Assembly (NCBI GenBank): GCA_964352775.1
Contig: CAYGTK010000002.1
Span: 16,668 to 80,667, forward strand
DNA: 64,000 nucleotides
Reading direction: 5' to 3'
Source of the DNA: CAYGTK01 sp964352775
GTDB taxonomy: Bacteria > Bacteroidota > Bacteroidia > Chitinophagales > CAIOSU01
Position 1 is the stretch's first letter; the number at the start of each line of letters is the position of its first letter. A model generated the notes under the pieces. That model saw only the letters and a list, made by a program, of their open reading frames with translations, did no database searches and was not told the DNA's origin. A program made the position numbers and the translations under genes. Below, one piece after another: positions 1 to 8,698 of this stretch.

Positions 1-739
1 TAACTAATAGTCGATTTGGTTGCCCAGTGTATACCAATGGCTTTTCTAACCAAGTACTATCAATAAATACATTGTCTTGCTGCTGCGGCTGAAGAGGCAC
101 CAAATAGGTGATGGCCAGGGTGTCTATCTCCATATCTACCATGCTGCGCTGGTAGTCGCTTATCCAATAAAACACGCGGTTCTCAATACCCGCCGTGCTC
201 ATGTTCTGTTGCTGTAGGGCTTGTATTTCTTTTAGAGAGCGAGTGGTACTGGTCAATTTCACATCATCTAAAAAGGCCAGAAATTCTTCTTTGCCCACCA
301 TACGCTGGTGCTTGCCCTCCATGTCGTTGGTCAACAGTTGAAAGCGGTCAGCTTCGCCGTAGGCTTTTACTATTTCCTCGGCTTTTCGCTTGGCACGTGC
401 TAGTAATGGCTCCTCTTCGGTTTCAGCACTCATGCTGAAGGAGTTATCAATATATACGCTTACTGCCCTATCGGTAGTGTTATCTACTGCATTATCACCC
501 GTGGGGATAAAAGGCTGCGCAAAAGCCAACACCAAAAAAATAACCGCCAGAATACGACTGAGCAATACCAACAAATGCTTCAGTCGGTAGCGGCTAGTTG
601 TTTCTTCTTTTACCTCTTTTAGGAACTTTACATTGGTAAAGAATACCGTTTTGTATCGCCGGAACTGAAACAGGTGAATGATAATTGGAATGGCGATAAG
701 ACCAAGAGCCCACAAAAAAGCCGGGAACACAAAATTCAT
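1..739 (-). CDS. BatA-like membrane protein with VWA domain (3' truncated by window edge)
   Basis: I translated this by hand. The reading frame runs from an ATG at 739 off the left edge, giving about 246 codons without a stop. The N-terminus (MNFVFPAFLWALGLIAIPII, then HLFQFRRYKTVFFTNVKFL) is the double-transmembrane BatA domain found at the start of large Bacteroidota proteins. A second hydrophobic segment follows at about residues 57-75. Next comes a von Willebrand-like start with YIDNSFSMSAE, a DxSxS-type metal-site motif. Family members are several hundred residues long, so most of the protein lies outside the window. The function is unproven; the name comes from aerotolerance operons, and a role in envelope or stress physiology is only inferred. 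A -7 promoter element sits almost on the start codon. Confidence 0.8.
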   Translation of the reverse strand, partial: MNFVFPAFLWALGLIAIPIIIHLFQFRRYKTVFFTNVKFLKEVKEETTSRYRLKHLLVLLSRILAVIFLVLAFAQPFIPTGDNAVDNTTDRAVSVYIDNSFSMSAETEEEPLLARAKRKAEEIVKAYGEADRFQLLTNDMEGKHQRMVGKEEFLAFLDDVKLTSTTRSLKEIQALQQQNMSTAGIENRVFYWISDYQRSMVDMEIDTLAITYLVPLQPQQQDNVFIDSTWLEKPLVYTGQPNRLLV

Positions 740-744
740 GCGCG

Positions 745-752
745 CAAAGTTA
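745..752 (-). promoter_or_regulatory. -7 promoter element (TAACTTTG) of the BatA-like gene
   Basis: TAACTTTG on the minus strand matches the Bacteroidota housekeeping -7 consensus TAnnTTTG. Only five bases separate it from the ATG at 739. If transcription starts a few bases after the final G, as is usual, the transcript would be almost leaderless. No clear -33 TTG was found. Confidence 0.45.
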
Positions 753-860
753 GCATATCCTATAACAAGATGTGGCGGTGAATATTGTTTGGAAATTGAC
801 CAATGTGCTAATTCGTAAATGTACCAATGAACAGGAGCTTATAAAATATGCTTCAAAAAT

Positions 861-895
861 CTACGGACTACAAACTATATACTATTAGCTACCTA
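861..895 (+). repeat. Heptad tandem array (CTANNGA-type), copy 1
   Basis: The sequence reads as successive 7-mers CTACGGA, CTACAAA, CTATATA, CTATTAG, CTACCTA, a degenerate tandem repeat with 7-bp period. It lies at the 3' end of radC, and its last bases cover the radC stop. The same heptad recurs at 2316-2346, 6863-6881, 7260-7288 and, more degenerately, 51335-51376. Confidence 0.5.
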
Positions 896-1594
896 CAGCA
901 TCCCCTCATCCGCAAAACTCAAATAACCGCTATCGGTAACAATAACGTGATCTAGCACTAGCATATCTAGTAGTTGGGCGCCCTCTTTTATTTTTCGGGT
1001 AAGTTGCAGGTCGGCCTTACTGGCTTTTAGATTTCCGCTGGGGTGATTGTGCACTAATATTATTCCGCTGGTAAGTAGCTCCAATCCCTTTTTGAAAATG
1101 ATACGGGCATCGGCTACTGTTCCTGCAATTCCTCCGCGGCTTATTTGTTCTTTGGCTATTACCTTGTTGGCCTTGTTCAGGTATAGCACCCAGAATTCTT
1201 CGTAGGGTAGATCGGCCAATAGCGGTTTCATTATGCTATAAACATCGTGGCTGCCCGTTATAGCTGGCTTTTGCATCACTTCCTCCACGGCGCGTCTTCC
1301 GCCCAATTCCAGCGCGGCTATTATGGATATGGCCTTGGCCTCGCCTATTCCCTTAAATTTCATCAGGTCTTTTATGCTCAGTTTGGCTAGGGCGTTGATG
1401 TTGTTTTCTACACTATGCAATATGTCTTTTGCTAGATCTACGGCGCTTTGTTTGGGTGTGCCGCTACCAATTAATATGGCTATTAATTCGGCATCGCTTA
1501 GGCTTCGGCGGCCTTTGGCTAGTAGTTTTTCTCGCGGTCTATCTTCTTCCGCCCAGCTGGTGATGGCGCGGTGTGTGGTTGGGTATTTCTCCAT
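893..1594 (-). CDS. radC: RadC family JAMM-domain protein
   Basis: This 233-residue protein matches the length of the RadC (UPF0758) family. The N-terminal half carries a helix-hairpin-helix (LMKFKGIGEAKAISIIAAL, about residues 79-97), suggesting nucleic-acid contact. The C-terminal half is a JAB/JAMM metal-protease fold with HNHPSG, then a serine and an aspartate (SKAD), the complete zinc-ligand set. RadC was once called a DNA-repair protein, but its biochemical role is unsettled. The gene stands alone, with a repeat-rich spacer upstream. A TAACTTAG sequence at 1610-1617 is a one-mismatch -7 element 15 bases ahead of the ATG, which supports this start. Confidence 0.95.
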   Translation of the reverse strand: MEKYPTTHRAITSWAEEDRPREKLLAKGRRSLSDAELIAILIGSGTPKQSAVDLAKDILHSVENNINALAKLSIKDLMKFKGIGEAKAISIIAALELGGRRAVEEVMQKPAITGSHDVYSIMKPLLADLPYEEFWVLYLNKANKVIAKEQISRGGIAGTVADARIIFKKGLELLTSGIILVHNHPSGNLKASKADLQLTRKIKEGAQLLDMLVLDHVIVTDSGYLSFADEGML

Positions 1595-1689
1595 GGCCTG
1601 ACTAAGTTAGCGAATAGATACAAGAGCCGAGATGCTAGAAGCTAGACTTTATTTTAATTGGAGTTCAATAGTAGTTTGACTGTCATTCT

Positions 1690-1772
1690 TACTAGCTGTC
1701 ACATTGAGCGTAGTCGAAATGCGACGCGCGTGGACCGTGCTTCTGTCTTCGACTACGCTCAGACTGACAGCA
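1690..1772. repeat. Inverted repeat of the TTCGACTACGCTCA family
   Basis: The left arm CACATTGAGCGTAGTCGAA is answered about 30 bases later by the right arm TTCGACTACGCTCAGACTGA. The arms would form a stable cruciform or RNA hairpin. The same core (CCCTTCGACTA...GCTCAGGATGAC) recurs at 48109-48263, 48313-48377 and 51248-51301. Confidence 0.65.
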
Positions 1773-1809
1773 CTTCCCCTGTCATAATGACTCTATGATA
1801 CCCCACACA

Positions 1810-1927
1810 AACCAACACAAATGGCCCAAAATGGAATGTTTTGGTGCAGCTGCGGTGCACTGCCAAAAATGACCCTAGTGATAGCAAGGGTTTCAGGGCG
1901 GGTTTTGGCGGGTTAGGCGGGTTTTGG
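1810..1927 (+). repeat. Dispersed ~118-bp repeat, copy 1
   Basis: This stretch aligns almost without gaps, at roughly three-quarters identity, to 47479-47597. The best-conserved blocks are ATGTTTTGGT, CGGTGCA and AGTGATAGCAAGGGTTTCAG, followed by a G-rich GGGTTTTGGCGG. Inside it ACCCTAGTGATAGCAAGGGT is close to a perfect palindrome, and GGTGCA occurs twice 11 bp apart. It is non-coding. It resembles a recombinase or integration-site remnant, but no recombinase gene is nearby. Confidence 0.6.
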
Positions 1928-2315
1928 AATCCTACTAGTAGCAAGGCATACAGCCATAGAAGGGGATATTTGCATGTATAAACCACTTTATACCAAGCAC
2001 TTAATTTTCACGAAAAACACGGATACAAGCACAAATGGCTGAAAATGGGAATTTAGAGACTAGATGCTAGAAGTCAGATCACAGACTACATTGTAAATGT
2101 GCTGATGGGTGAATACGCTAATGCTAGAAGATTTCAGCTATTCAACTTTTAGTATCAAACCAACATCAGCAAATACCTGTAAAGTATAAACGTAGGTTTA
2201 CACCCTAAACTCAATTCAGGCTCTGGCGAAAGAAAGTCTTGTGTTACGTGAGATACCGTTCTACAACGGTATGACGTTTTGCGGAAGGATAAACTCAACT
2301 ACTGCCAACTGCGAC

Positions 2316-2346
2316 GATAAACACTATGGACAGTCGACTATCGACC
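2316..2346 (+). repeat. Heptad tandem array, copy 2
   Basis: It reads as 7-mers ATAAACA, CTATGGA, CAGTCGA, CTATCGA with the same 7-bp period as the arrays at 861-895 and 7260-7288. It is intergenic, just beyond the rpsT terminator. Confidence 0.45.
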
Positions 2347-2364
2347 ATTCCCATCAATACCAAA

Positions 2365-2394
2365 CAAAAAATCCCCTAGCCTAAGGCTAGAGGA
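2365..2394 (-). terminator. Intrinsic terminator of rpsT
   Basis: On the minus strand CCTCTAGCC-TTA-GGCTAGGGG forms a 9-bp stem with one G-U pair, followed by ATTTTTTG. It lies about 30 bases past the rpsT stop. Confidence 0.8.
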
Positions 2395-2422
2395 CTTCTA
2401 TATAGTTTACATTACGTGCTGC

Positions 2423-2674
2423 TTACAGCGCGTTAACGAATAAGGTCAACTTACTTTTTAAGTTAGCCGCTTTGTTCTTGTGGAACTGGTTACGACGAAC
2501 TTCACGGTCTATCATGCTTACTACTTTAGGTAGTTGCTCTTCCGCTGTTTTCTTTTCCTCTGTTGCACGAAGTTCGCGAATTGCGTTACGTACTGTTTTG
2601 CCATAATAACGATTAAGTAACCTGCGCTTAGCGGTTTGACGAATTCGTTTTTTAGCCGACTGATGATGTGCCAT
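2423..2674 (-). CDS. rpsT: 30S ribosomal protein S20
   Basis: This 83-residue, strongly basic protein binds 16S rRNA in the small subunit. It opens with MAHHQSAKKRIRQTAKRR, the typical S20 N-terminus. The whole length fits an S20 alpha-helical bundle (NAIRELRATEEKKTAEEQ in the middle and KSKLTLFVNAL at the end), and the length is normal. It is monocistronic, with a perfect -7 element TATCTTTG (2701-2708) upstream and a strong terminator downstream. Confidence 0.97.
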   Translation of the reverse strand: MAHHQSAKKRIRQTAKRRLLNRYYGKTVRNAIRELRATEEKKTAEEQLPKVVSMIDREVRRNQFHKNKAANLKSKLTLFVNAL

Positions 2675-2700
2675 ATCTTAATTAATTCTTTATCGGACGG

Positions 2701-2708
2701 CAAAGATA
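2701..2708 (-). promoter_or_regulatory. -7 promoter element (TATCTTTG) of rpsT
   Basis: This is an exact match to TAnnTTTG on the minus strand, 26 bases ahead of the rpsT ATG. Confidence 0.55.
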
Positions 2709-2862
2709 CATGTACCTTCTCTTTTTACCAAATATTTTTCGAAAACCTAAATTAGACTATAAACGTTACAATGCTGAATAACTAATGCTCTTATTGCTGG
2801 TCTGCTATATATAGATCTACGATATTTGCTTTCCATTTAGCAACGCGAAACAAGAGACCATA

Positions 2863-5577
2863 ATGGCTCAACAATTTTCCTACATCTCCAACGCTAACCC
2901 CGCTTACATCGAATCGCTTTATTTTGATTATCAGAAAGACCCTGATAGTGTAGATAAAGAATTCCAAAAATTCTTCGCTGGCTTTGATATGGCCCTCGAA
3001 CGATTTGGTGAGAACGGCACTAGCGAAACCCTTAGCACCAAAGACTTACAAGTCTGGAGTTTGGTGCAGGCCTACCGATCGAAGGCCAATTTATTGTCGA
3101 ACACCAACCCCATTCGCCAGCGGAAAGACAGGCTTGCCCGATTGGAGTTAAGCGACTTTGGATTGACCGATGAAGACCTAAAAAGCAACTTTGCCGCAGG
3201 TAAAGAGCTGGGCTTAGATAACCCTACATTGGAGAATATCATTGCTCACCTAAAGACCATTTATTGTGGTTCGATAGGGATAGAGTATATGCACACTTTT
3301 GATGAGGAGGCCCGCCAATGGATACAAGAAAAATTTGAGCGCGAGTCAATAAACCTGACTTTACCCGAACAAAAGAAGCACAGAATACTCAATAAGCTGA
3401 ACGAATCAGTAATATTTGAGACCTTTTTGCACAAGAAGTATGTGGGGCAAAAGCGTTTTAGTTTGGAAGGTGGCGAAAGCACCATTCCAGCCATTGATGC
3501 CATGATAAACCTTGGTGGAGACCTTGGCGTGAACGAGGTGGTAATAGGTATGGCCCACCGTGGTAGGCTAAATGTATTGGCTAACATTATGGGTAAAACC
3601 TACGAGCACATCTTCAATGATTTTGAAGGAACTGCCGTACCTGACATGACAATGGGCGATGGTGATGTGAAATATCACTTGGGTTATTCTTCTCAATTAG
3701 ATACTCCTAACGGAAAGAATGTATATGCTAAGCTAGCACCCAACCCTAGCCACTTAGAGGTGGTTAACTCGGTGGTAGAAGGTTATACAAGAGGTAAGGC
3801 CGATGTGCTTTACAATTCGGATTACGACAAAATATTACCGATACTGATACACGGAGATGCAGCCTTGCCTGGTCAGGGAGTGAGCTACGAGGTGATACAG
3901 ATGTCGCAATTAAAAGGATATGAAACAGGTGGTACTATCCACTTCATCATCAACAACCAGATAGGATTTACTACTGATTTTGACGATGCCCGTTCTTCTA
4001 CATACTGTACTGGTGGTGCTAATTCTATTCAAGCCCCCGTGCTTCACGTAAATGGTGATGATGCTGATGCTGTGGTTTATGCCGCTGAATTTGCAGTAGA
4101 GTACCGTCAGAAATTCAACAAAGACATTTTTATAGATATGGTGTGCTACAGAAAGCACGGCCATAACGAGGGCGATGAGCCTAAATTTACCCAGCCAAGT
4201 TTCTACAAGCTGATAGAAAAGCATGCTAATCCACGTGATGTGTATGTGAAGAAGCTGATAAGCGATGGTATTATTGATGCCGATACCGCCGAGCGTATCG
4301 ATCAAGAGTTCAAAGAGTTGTTGGAAGATCGCCTGAACTTGGTGAAACAGCACAACCTACCTTACACTTACCAAGAACCTGAATTGCAATGGAAATCGTT
4401 GCGACGTTCTACTCCAAAAGATTTTGAGAAGTCGCCGGAAACAAAGGTATCCAAGCAAAAGCTAGATAAAGTACTTAAGGGTATAATGACCGTTCCCGAA
4501 GGGTTTCAACCTATCGGTAAAGTAAGTCGCTTATTAAAGAGCTCACAAAAGCTGATAGATAATGGCCAGCTAGATTGGGCTTTGGCAGAATTATGTGCTT
4601 ACGGTACGCTTTTATTAGAGAAACATGATGTTCGCCTTTCAGGCCAAGATAGTGCGCGAGGTACGTTCTCGCACCGCCATGCTATGTTGCATGAAGAGGA
4701 GAACAAGAAAGAACACAACCGACTGAGCCTACTTAGTGAAGATCAGGCAGATTTTGTGGTATACAACTCCTTGTTATCCGAATTTGCCGTGCTTGGTTTT
4801 GAGTATGGATATTCTCAGGCTTCGCCAAATACCTTAGTATTGTGGGAAGCCCAGTTCGGTGATTTTGCCAATGGTGCACAAACGGTTATCGACCAATTTA
4901 TAGTAGCTGCTGAATCGAAGTGGCAGCGTATGAGTGGTTTGGTTATGCTTTTACCGCACGGTTACGAAGGTCAAGGCCCAGAGCACTCTAGTGCAAGGTT
5001 GGAGCGTTTCCTACAGGCATGTGCTGAATTTAACATTGCGGTAGTTAATTGTACTACTGCGGCTAATTTCTTTCACGTGCTTCGTCGCCAAGTGAATAGG
5101 CCATTCCGTAAGCCTTTGGTAGTAATGTCTCCTAAGAGTTTATTGCGCCACCCAAAAGTGGCATCAAATATTGAGGAGTTCACCAAAGGAGGATTCCAAG
5201 AAATAATAGACGACGCAGCTATTACCGACCCTAAAAAGGTGAAGAAAGTAGCTTTCTGTTCTGGTAAGATCTATTATGATCTATTAGACTTCCAAGAGAA
5301 AAACAACCGTAAGGATGTGGCTATAGTCCGCCTTGAGCAGCTGTACCCACTTACCTTCAAGCAGATAAAAAGTGTAATGGACCGCTATAAAAATGCGAAA
5401 CCATTATGGGTACAAGAAGAGCCTGCAAACATGGGTGCATGGGTATACATGCTAAGCTGCATTAGAGAGATAGATTGGGAATTAATATCCCGTAAGTCAA
5501 GTGCATCGCCAGCAACAGGTTTTAACAAAGTACACCACGAGGAACAACAAGACATCATCAACAGAACATTTGCATAA
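2863..5577 (+). CDS. sucA: 2-oxoglutarate dehydrogenase E1 component
   Basis: This thiamine-diphosphate enzyme decarboxylates 2-oxoglutarate in the TCA cycle and transfers the succinyl group to the E2 lipoyl arm. At 904 residues it is full length. The N-terminus (about residues 1-45, AYIESLYFDYQKDPDSVDKE) is the usual E2-binding stretch. GMAHRGRLNVL lies near residue 229, HGDAALPGQGVSYE near 330, INNQIGFTT near 362, and the ThDP/Mg region HGHNEGDEP near 432. The C-terminal end HHEEQQDIINRTF is typical. The sucB start follows 12 bases after the stop, so the two are co-transcribed. It is confidently SucA rather than pyruvate dehydrogenase, on length and motif order. Confidence 0.97.
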   Translation: MAQQFSYISNANPAYIESLYFDYQKDPDSVDKEFQKFFAGFDMALERFGENGTSETLSTKDLQVWSLVQAYRSKANLLSNTNPIRQRKDRLARLELSDFGLTDEDLKSNFAAGKELGLDNPTLENIIAHLKTIYCGSIGIEYMHTFDEEARQWIQEKFERESINLTLPEQKKHRILNKLNESVIFETFLHKKYVGQKRFSLEGGESTIPAIDAMINLGGDLGVNEVVIGMAHRGRLNVLANIMGKTYEHIFNDFEGTAVPDMTMGDGDVKYHLGYSSQLDTPNGKNVYAKLAPNPSHLEVVNSVVEGYTRGKADVLYNSDYDKILPILIHGDAALPGQGVSYEVIQMSQLKGYETGGTIHFIINNQIGFTTDFDDARSSTYCTGGANSIQAPVLHVNGDDADAVVYAAEFAVEYRQKFNKDIFIDMVCYRKHGHNEGDEPKFTQPSFYKLIEKHANPRDVYVKKLISDGIIDADTAERIDQEFKELLEDRLNLVKQHNLPYTYQEPELQWKSLRRSTPKDFEKSPETKVSKQKLDKVLKGIMTVPEGFQPIGKVSRLLKSSQKLIDNGQLDWALAELCAYGTLLLEKHDVRLSGQDSARGTFSHRHAMLHEEENKKEHNRLSLLSEDQADFVVYNSLLSEFAVLGFEYGYSQASPNTLVLWEAQFGDFANGAQTVIDQFIVAAESKWQRMSGLVMLLPHGYEGQGPEHSSARLERFLQACAEFNIAVVNCTTAANFFHVLRRQVNRPFRKPLVVMSPKSLLRHPKVASNIEEFTKGGFQEIIDDAAITDPKKVKKVAFCSGKIYYDLLDFQEKNNRKDVAIVRLEQLYPLTFKQIKSVMDRYKNAKPLWVQEEPANMGAWVYMLSCIREIDWELISRKSSASPATGFNKVHHEEQQDIINRTFA

Positions 5578-5589
5578 AGCAAGCATATA

Positions 5590-6861
5590 ATGGCAGTAGA
5601 AGTAAAAATACCCGTAATAGGCGAATCAATATCTGAAGTAACACTATCCGAATGGCTAGTGGAAGACGGTGCCTATGTAACCAAAGATGACTTTATAGCA
5701 GAACTTGAATCTGATAAGGCCACTTTGGAATTGCCTGTAGAAGAATCAGGAATAATAACCTTTACGGTAGAAGAAGGTGCTGATGTAGAAATAGGTGGCG
5801 TAGTAGCTACTATTGACACAAGTGCTAAAGCACCTGCTGCTGCACCTAAAAAAGAGGCTGCCCCAGTTGCTAAAGAGGAGCCGAAACCTGAACCTAAAAA
5901 GGAAGAAGCTGCTAAACCAGCGGAAACAAAAGCACCTGCTAAAGAAGAAACCTATGCATCGGGCCACCCATCGCCAGCTGCTGCTAAGTTGATGGCAGAG
6001 AATGGTTTGACCAGTAAGGTAATATCAGGATCGGGCAAAGATGGTCGTATCACTCAAAATGATGTGGTACAAGCCTTGAAGAATGGTGCTGCAGACTTAT
6101 CTAATGTTCAAGAGATAGTAAGTGGAAATTACAGCCGCGAGGTACGTCGCGAGAAGATGTCTCGTCTGCGTAAAACCATCGCCTCGCACTTATTGAACGC
6201 CAAGAACGGTACTGCCATGCTAACCACTTTTAACGAGGTGGACATGACAGCGATACTAGACATACGTAAGCAATACAAAGAAAAATTCCGTGAAGAAAAA
6301 GGAGTGAACCTTGGCTTTATGAGCTTCTTCACCCGTGCTTGTACGTTGGCCTTGCAAGAGGTACAAGGTGTTAATGCCCAACTAGATGGCGACCACGTGA
6401 TATACCACGATTTCTGCGACATCGGCGTAGCAGTATCTACTCCTAAAGGATTAGTAGTACCCGTTATTCGCAACGCAGAATCGATGAGCTTCTCCGAAAT
6501 TGAAGGAAAAATTAAAGAGCTAGCCATAAAAGGCCGCGATAGCAAACTAACTATGGCAGACATGGAAGGCGGTACGTTCACCATTAGTAATGGTGGTGTG
6601 TTCGGTTCGTTAATGTCTACGCCAATATTGAATGCTCCGCAATCAGCCATACTAGGTATGCACAAAATACAGGAGCGCCCAATGGCTATAGACGGCAAAG
6701 TGGAAATTCGCCCAATGATGTACCTAGCCATGAGCTACGATCACCGCATCATTGACGGAAAAGAAGCGGTTACCTTTTTAGTAAGAGTAAAAGAGCGCTT
6801 AGAAGATCCTGCTCAAATGCTACTTGGAAAAGACCCTGTTCAGGCTTTAATAGGTTTATAG
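5590..6861 (+). CDS. sucB: Dihydrolipoyllysine-residue succinyltransferase (2-oxoglutarate dehydrogenase E2)
   Basis: This 423-residue core enzyme of the complex passes succinyl groups from lipoyl-lysine to CoA. The domains in order are one lipoyl domain with the lipoylated lysine in ESDKA (K43), and an Ala/Pro/Lys/Glu-rich flexible linker (about 78-122). A peripheral-subunit-binding domain follows ([13 protein letters not shown] to [12 protein letters not shown], about 126-162). The catalytic acyltransferase domain comes last, ending in DHRIIDG (His385, Asp389). A single lipoyl domain fits SucB rather than multi-lipoyl AceF. The lpdA gene that should follow is separated by an inserted S23-type gene. 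Confidence 0.96.
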   Translation: MAVEVKIPVIGESISEVTLSEWLVEDGAYVTKDDFIAELESDKATLELPVEESGIITFTVEEGADVEIGGVVATIDTSAKAPAAAPKKEAAPVAKEEPKPEPKKEEAAKPAETKAPAKEETYASGHPSPAAAKLMAENGLTSKVISGSGKDGRITQNDVVQALKNGAADLSNVQEIVSGNYSREVRREKMSRLRKTIASHLLNAKNGTAMLTTFNEVDMTAILDIRKQYKEKFREEKGVNLGFMSFFTRACTLALQEVQGVNAQLDGDHVIYHDFCDIGVAVSTPKGLVVPVIRNAESMSFSEIEGKIKELAIKGRDSKLTMADMEGGTFTISNGGVFGSLMSTPILNAPQSAILGMHKIQERPMAIDGKVEIRPMMYLAMSYDHRIIDGKEAVTFLVRVKERLEDPAQMLLGKDPVQALIGL

Positions 6862-6862
6862 T

Positions 6863-6881
6863 ATATAGTCGGGAGTCAGTA
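6863..6881 (-). repeat. Heptad tandem array left of the S23-type gene (inverted)
   Basis: Read on the minus strand this is CTACTGA, CTCCCGA, CTATA, the same 7-bp-period repeat that appears in plus orientation at 7260-7288. The two arrays therefore flank the inserted gene as imperfect inverted copies. The array begins directly after the sucB stop. Confidence 0.45.
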
Positions 6882-6897
6882 GAAAAAAAAATAGCCT

Positions 6898-7266
6898 GTG
6901 TTCAAGTTCGAGAAACTGGTGGTTTGGCAACGTTCGTTGAAATATACACTAGCTGTACATCAACTTACTACTGGCTTTCCAAGCTCAGAACAATACGTAC
7001 TTGGTCAACAGATGAAAAGAGCGGCAGATTCAATTTGCTTAAATATTGCAGAAGGCTCAACTGGGCAAACTAATAAAGAGTTTGCTAGGTTTATAAGTAT
7101 AGCTAGTCGTTCGGCATACGAAGTTGTAGCTTGTTTGCATATTGGTAAGCTGAGAGGGCTAGTAAGTGATAAAGATTTTGAAACTTTGCACAACGAGGCA
7201 GAGGAAATAATAAAAATGTTACATGGCCTTAGAAAGTCAGTACTCCAAAAAGTATCTACCGACTAA
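6898..7266 (+). CDS. Four-helix-bundle protein (S23 / 23S rRNA intervening-sequence protein family)
   Basis: This 122-residue protein has the hallmarks of the S23/IVP family: KFEKLVVWQRSLKYTLAVH at the N-terminus, then RAADSICLNIAEGS (the conserved SIxxNIAEG motif), and FxRFISIASRSAYEVVACL. Family members are small helical-bundle proteins, originally found inside 23S rRNA intervening sequences and now common as free-standing genes of unknown function in Bacteroidota. The start is a GTG at 6898; no ATG lies nearby in frame. It interrupts sucB-lpdA and is bordered on both sides by heptad arrays, suggesting insertion as a cassette. The function is unknown. Confidence 0.85.
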   Translation: MFKFEKLVVWQRSLKYTLAVHQLTTGFPSSEQYVLGQQMKRAADSICLNIAEGSTGQTNKEFARFISIASRSAYEVVACLHIGKLRGLVSDKDFETLHNEAEEIIKMLHGLRKSVLQKVSTD

Positions 7267-7288
7267 GGACTATAAACTATTGACTAAT
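7260..7288 (+). repeat. Heptad tandem array right of the S23-type gene
   Basis: After CCGA the sequence runs CTAAGGA, CTATAAA, CTATTGA, CTAATGA with a strict 7-bp period. The final unit overlaps the start codon of lpdA (ATG at 7287). This is the cleanest copy of the family in the window. Confidence 0.6.
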
Positions 7289-8690
7289 GATGAAATATGA
7301 TGTGACGGTTATCGGCTCTGGTCCTGGTGGATACATAGCTGCAATTAGATGCGCACAATTGGGAATGAAAGTAGCCATCATTGAGCGTTACAATACCCTT
7401 GGTGGCACTTGTTTGAATGTGGGATGTATTCCATCGAAAGCACTTTTAGATAGCTCTGAGCATTATCACAATGCCTTGGAGAAATTCCAAGAGCATGGTA
7501 TTGATTTGAAGGACTTGAAAGTGAATTTCCCGCAGATGATCAAACGCCGTGGTGATGTAGTAAAGCAAACTACTGAAGGCATTGATTATTTGATGAAGAA
7601 GAACAAGATCGACGTATTTACGGGTCATGGTTCTTTCGTGAACAAGAATAAGATAGCCGTTAAAGGTGACGACGGAAAAGTAACGGAGATAGATACCGAT
7701 AAGGCGATAATTGCTACAGGATCAAAGCCTTCAACGCTACCAGGTATTGAGATAGACAAGAAACGTATCATCACTTCAACAGAAGCTTTGGTACTTCCTA
7801 AGCAACCTAAGTCGATGGTTATCATCGGTGGTGGAGTTATTGGCTTGGAGTTGGGTTCAGTGTATGCCCGTATTGGTACGGAAGTAACTGTGGTAGAGTA
7901 TGCTGACGCAATTATACCTACTATGGACCGTGCTATGGGAAAAGAGTTGATGCGCTCTATGAAAAAGCTTGGGGTGAAATTCAACCTAAGTCATAAAGTA
8001 ACAGAGGTAAAAGCTACTAGTCGTTCAGTAACGGTTAAGGCAGAAGATAAAAAAGGGGTATTACAAGAATTCAAAGCAGAATACTGCTTGATGTCAGTTG
8101 GTAGAAAACCATATACAGATAACTTAGGCCTAGAGAATACTGGTGTTAAGTTAGACGACCGCGGAAGAGTGGAAGTAGACGAACATTTACAGACATCAGA
8201 AGCAGGTATTTATGCCATTGGCGACGTAATTAAAGGTGCCATGTTGGCACACAAAGCCGAAGAAGAAGGAGTATTTGTAGCCGAAGTTATGGCAGGACAA
8301 AAACCACACATCAATTACTTACTGATACCTGGTGTGGTGTACACTTGGCCAGAGGTTGCTGCTGTTGGTTATACTGAAGAGCAATTGAAGGAAAAAGGCG
8401 TTGCCTACAAGTCAGGATCATTCCCATTCAAAGCGAGTGCACGTGCCCGTGCAAGTATGGATACCGAAGGATTAGTAAAAGTATTGGCCGATAAAGAGAC
8501 CGATGAAATATTAGGTGTTCACATGGTAGGCCCTCGTACAGCAGATATGATAGCAGAGGCTGTTGTAGCTATGGAGTTCCGAGCTTCTGCGGAAGATATA
8601 GGTCGTATGAGCCACGCTCACCCAACCTTTACCGAGTGTTTTAAAGAAGCAGCCCTAGCAGCAAGTGCAGATAGAGCCTTGAACATCTAA
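7287..8690 (+). CDS. lpdA: Dihydrolipoyl dehydrogenase (E3)
   Basis: This 467-residue FAD/NAD disulfide oxidoreductase reoxidises the dihydrolipoyl arm of 2-acid dehydrogenase complexes. The FAD Rossmann motif GSGPGG lies at residues 10-15, and the redox disulfide is GGTCLNVGC (C42/C47). A second Rossmann GGGVIGLELGS occurs near residue 187, the FAD-binding GIYAIGDV near 310, and the C-terminal catalytic HPTFTE holds His445/Glu450. Two adjacent ATGs (7287 and 7290) could start it. It completes the SucA-SucB-Lpd complex. Confidence 0.97.
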   Translation: MMKYDVTVIGSGPGGYIAAIRCAQLGMKVAIIERYNTLGGTCLNVGCIPSKALLDSSEHYHNALEKFQEHGIDLKDLKVNFPQMIKRRGDVVKQTTEGIDYLMKKNKIDVFTGHGSFVNKNKIAVKGDDGKVTEIDTDKAIIATGSKPSTLPGIEIDKKRIITSTEALVLPKQPKSMVIIGGGVIGLELGSVYARIGTEVTVVEYADAIIPTMDRAMGKELMRSMKKLGVKFNLSHKVTEVKATSRSVTVKAEDKKGVLQEFKAEYCLMSVGRKPYTDNLGLENTGVKLDDRGRVEVDEHLQTSEAGIYAIGDVIKGAMLAHKAEEEGVFVAEVMAGQKPHINYLLIPGVVYTWPEVAAVGYTEEQLKEKGVAYKSGSFPFKASARARASMDTEGLVKVLADKETDEILGVHMVGPRTADMIAEAVVAMEFRASAEDIGRMSHAHPTFTECFKEAALAASADRALNI

Positions 8691-8698
8691 TTGGAATT

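Larger units (their letters stand above)
1595..2422. other. Gene-free, repeat-rich spacer between rpsT and radC
   Basis: These 828 bases hold no convincing gene. The contents in order are an inverted repeat built on TCGACTACGCTCA (1690-1772), a roughly 118-bp repeat shared with 47479-47597, degenerate AT-rich sequence, a short inverted repeat ACCGTT/AACGGT near 2246-2260, a heptad array (2316-2346) and the rpsT terminator. A 75-codon open frame on the minus strand (1759-1986) is low-complexity and runs across the dispersed repeat, so I treat it as spurious. Confidence 0.7.

Noticed and set aside
1759..1986. 75-codon open frame on the minus strand in the spacer before radC
   Set aside because: It crosses the dispersed 118-bp repeat, is low in complexity (PPNPPKPALKP) and has no promoter or start-site support.
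1595..2422. tRNA, rRNA or CRISPR in the gene-free regions (here, 11915-12226 and 47426-48475)
   Set aside because: I found no cloverleaf with a CCA end, no rRNA-like sequence and no evenly spaced identical repeats with unique spacers. The repeats present are inverted or 7-bp-period arrays.
6129..6731. 200-codon antisense open frame opposite sucB
   Set aside because: It is a shadow of a well-conserved gene in the opposite frame, and its residue composition is not protein-like.
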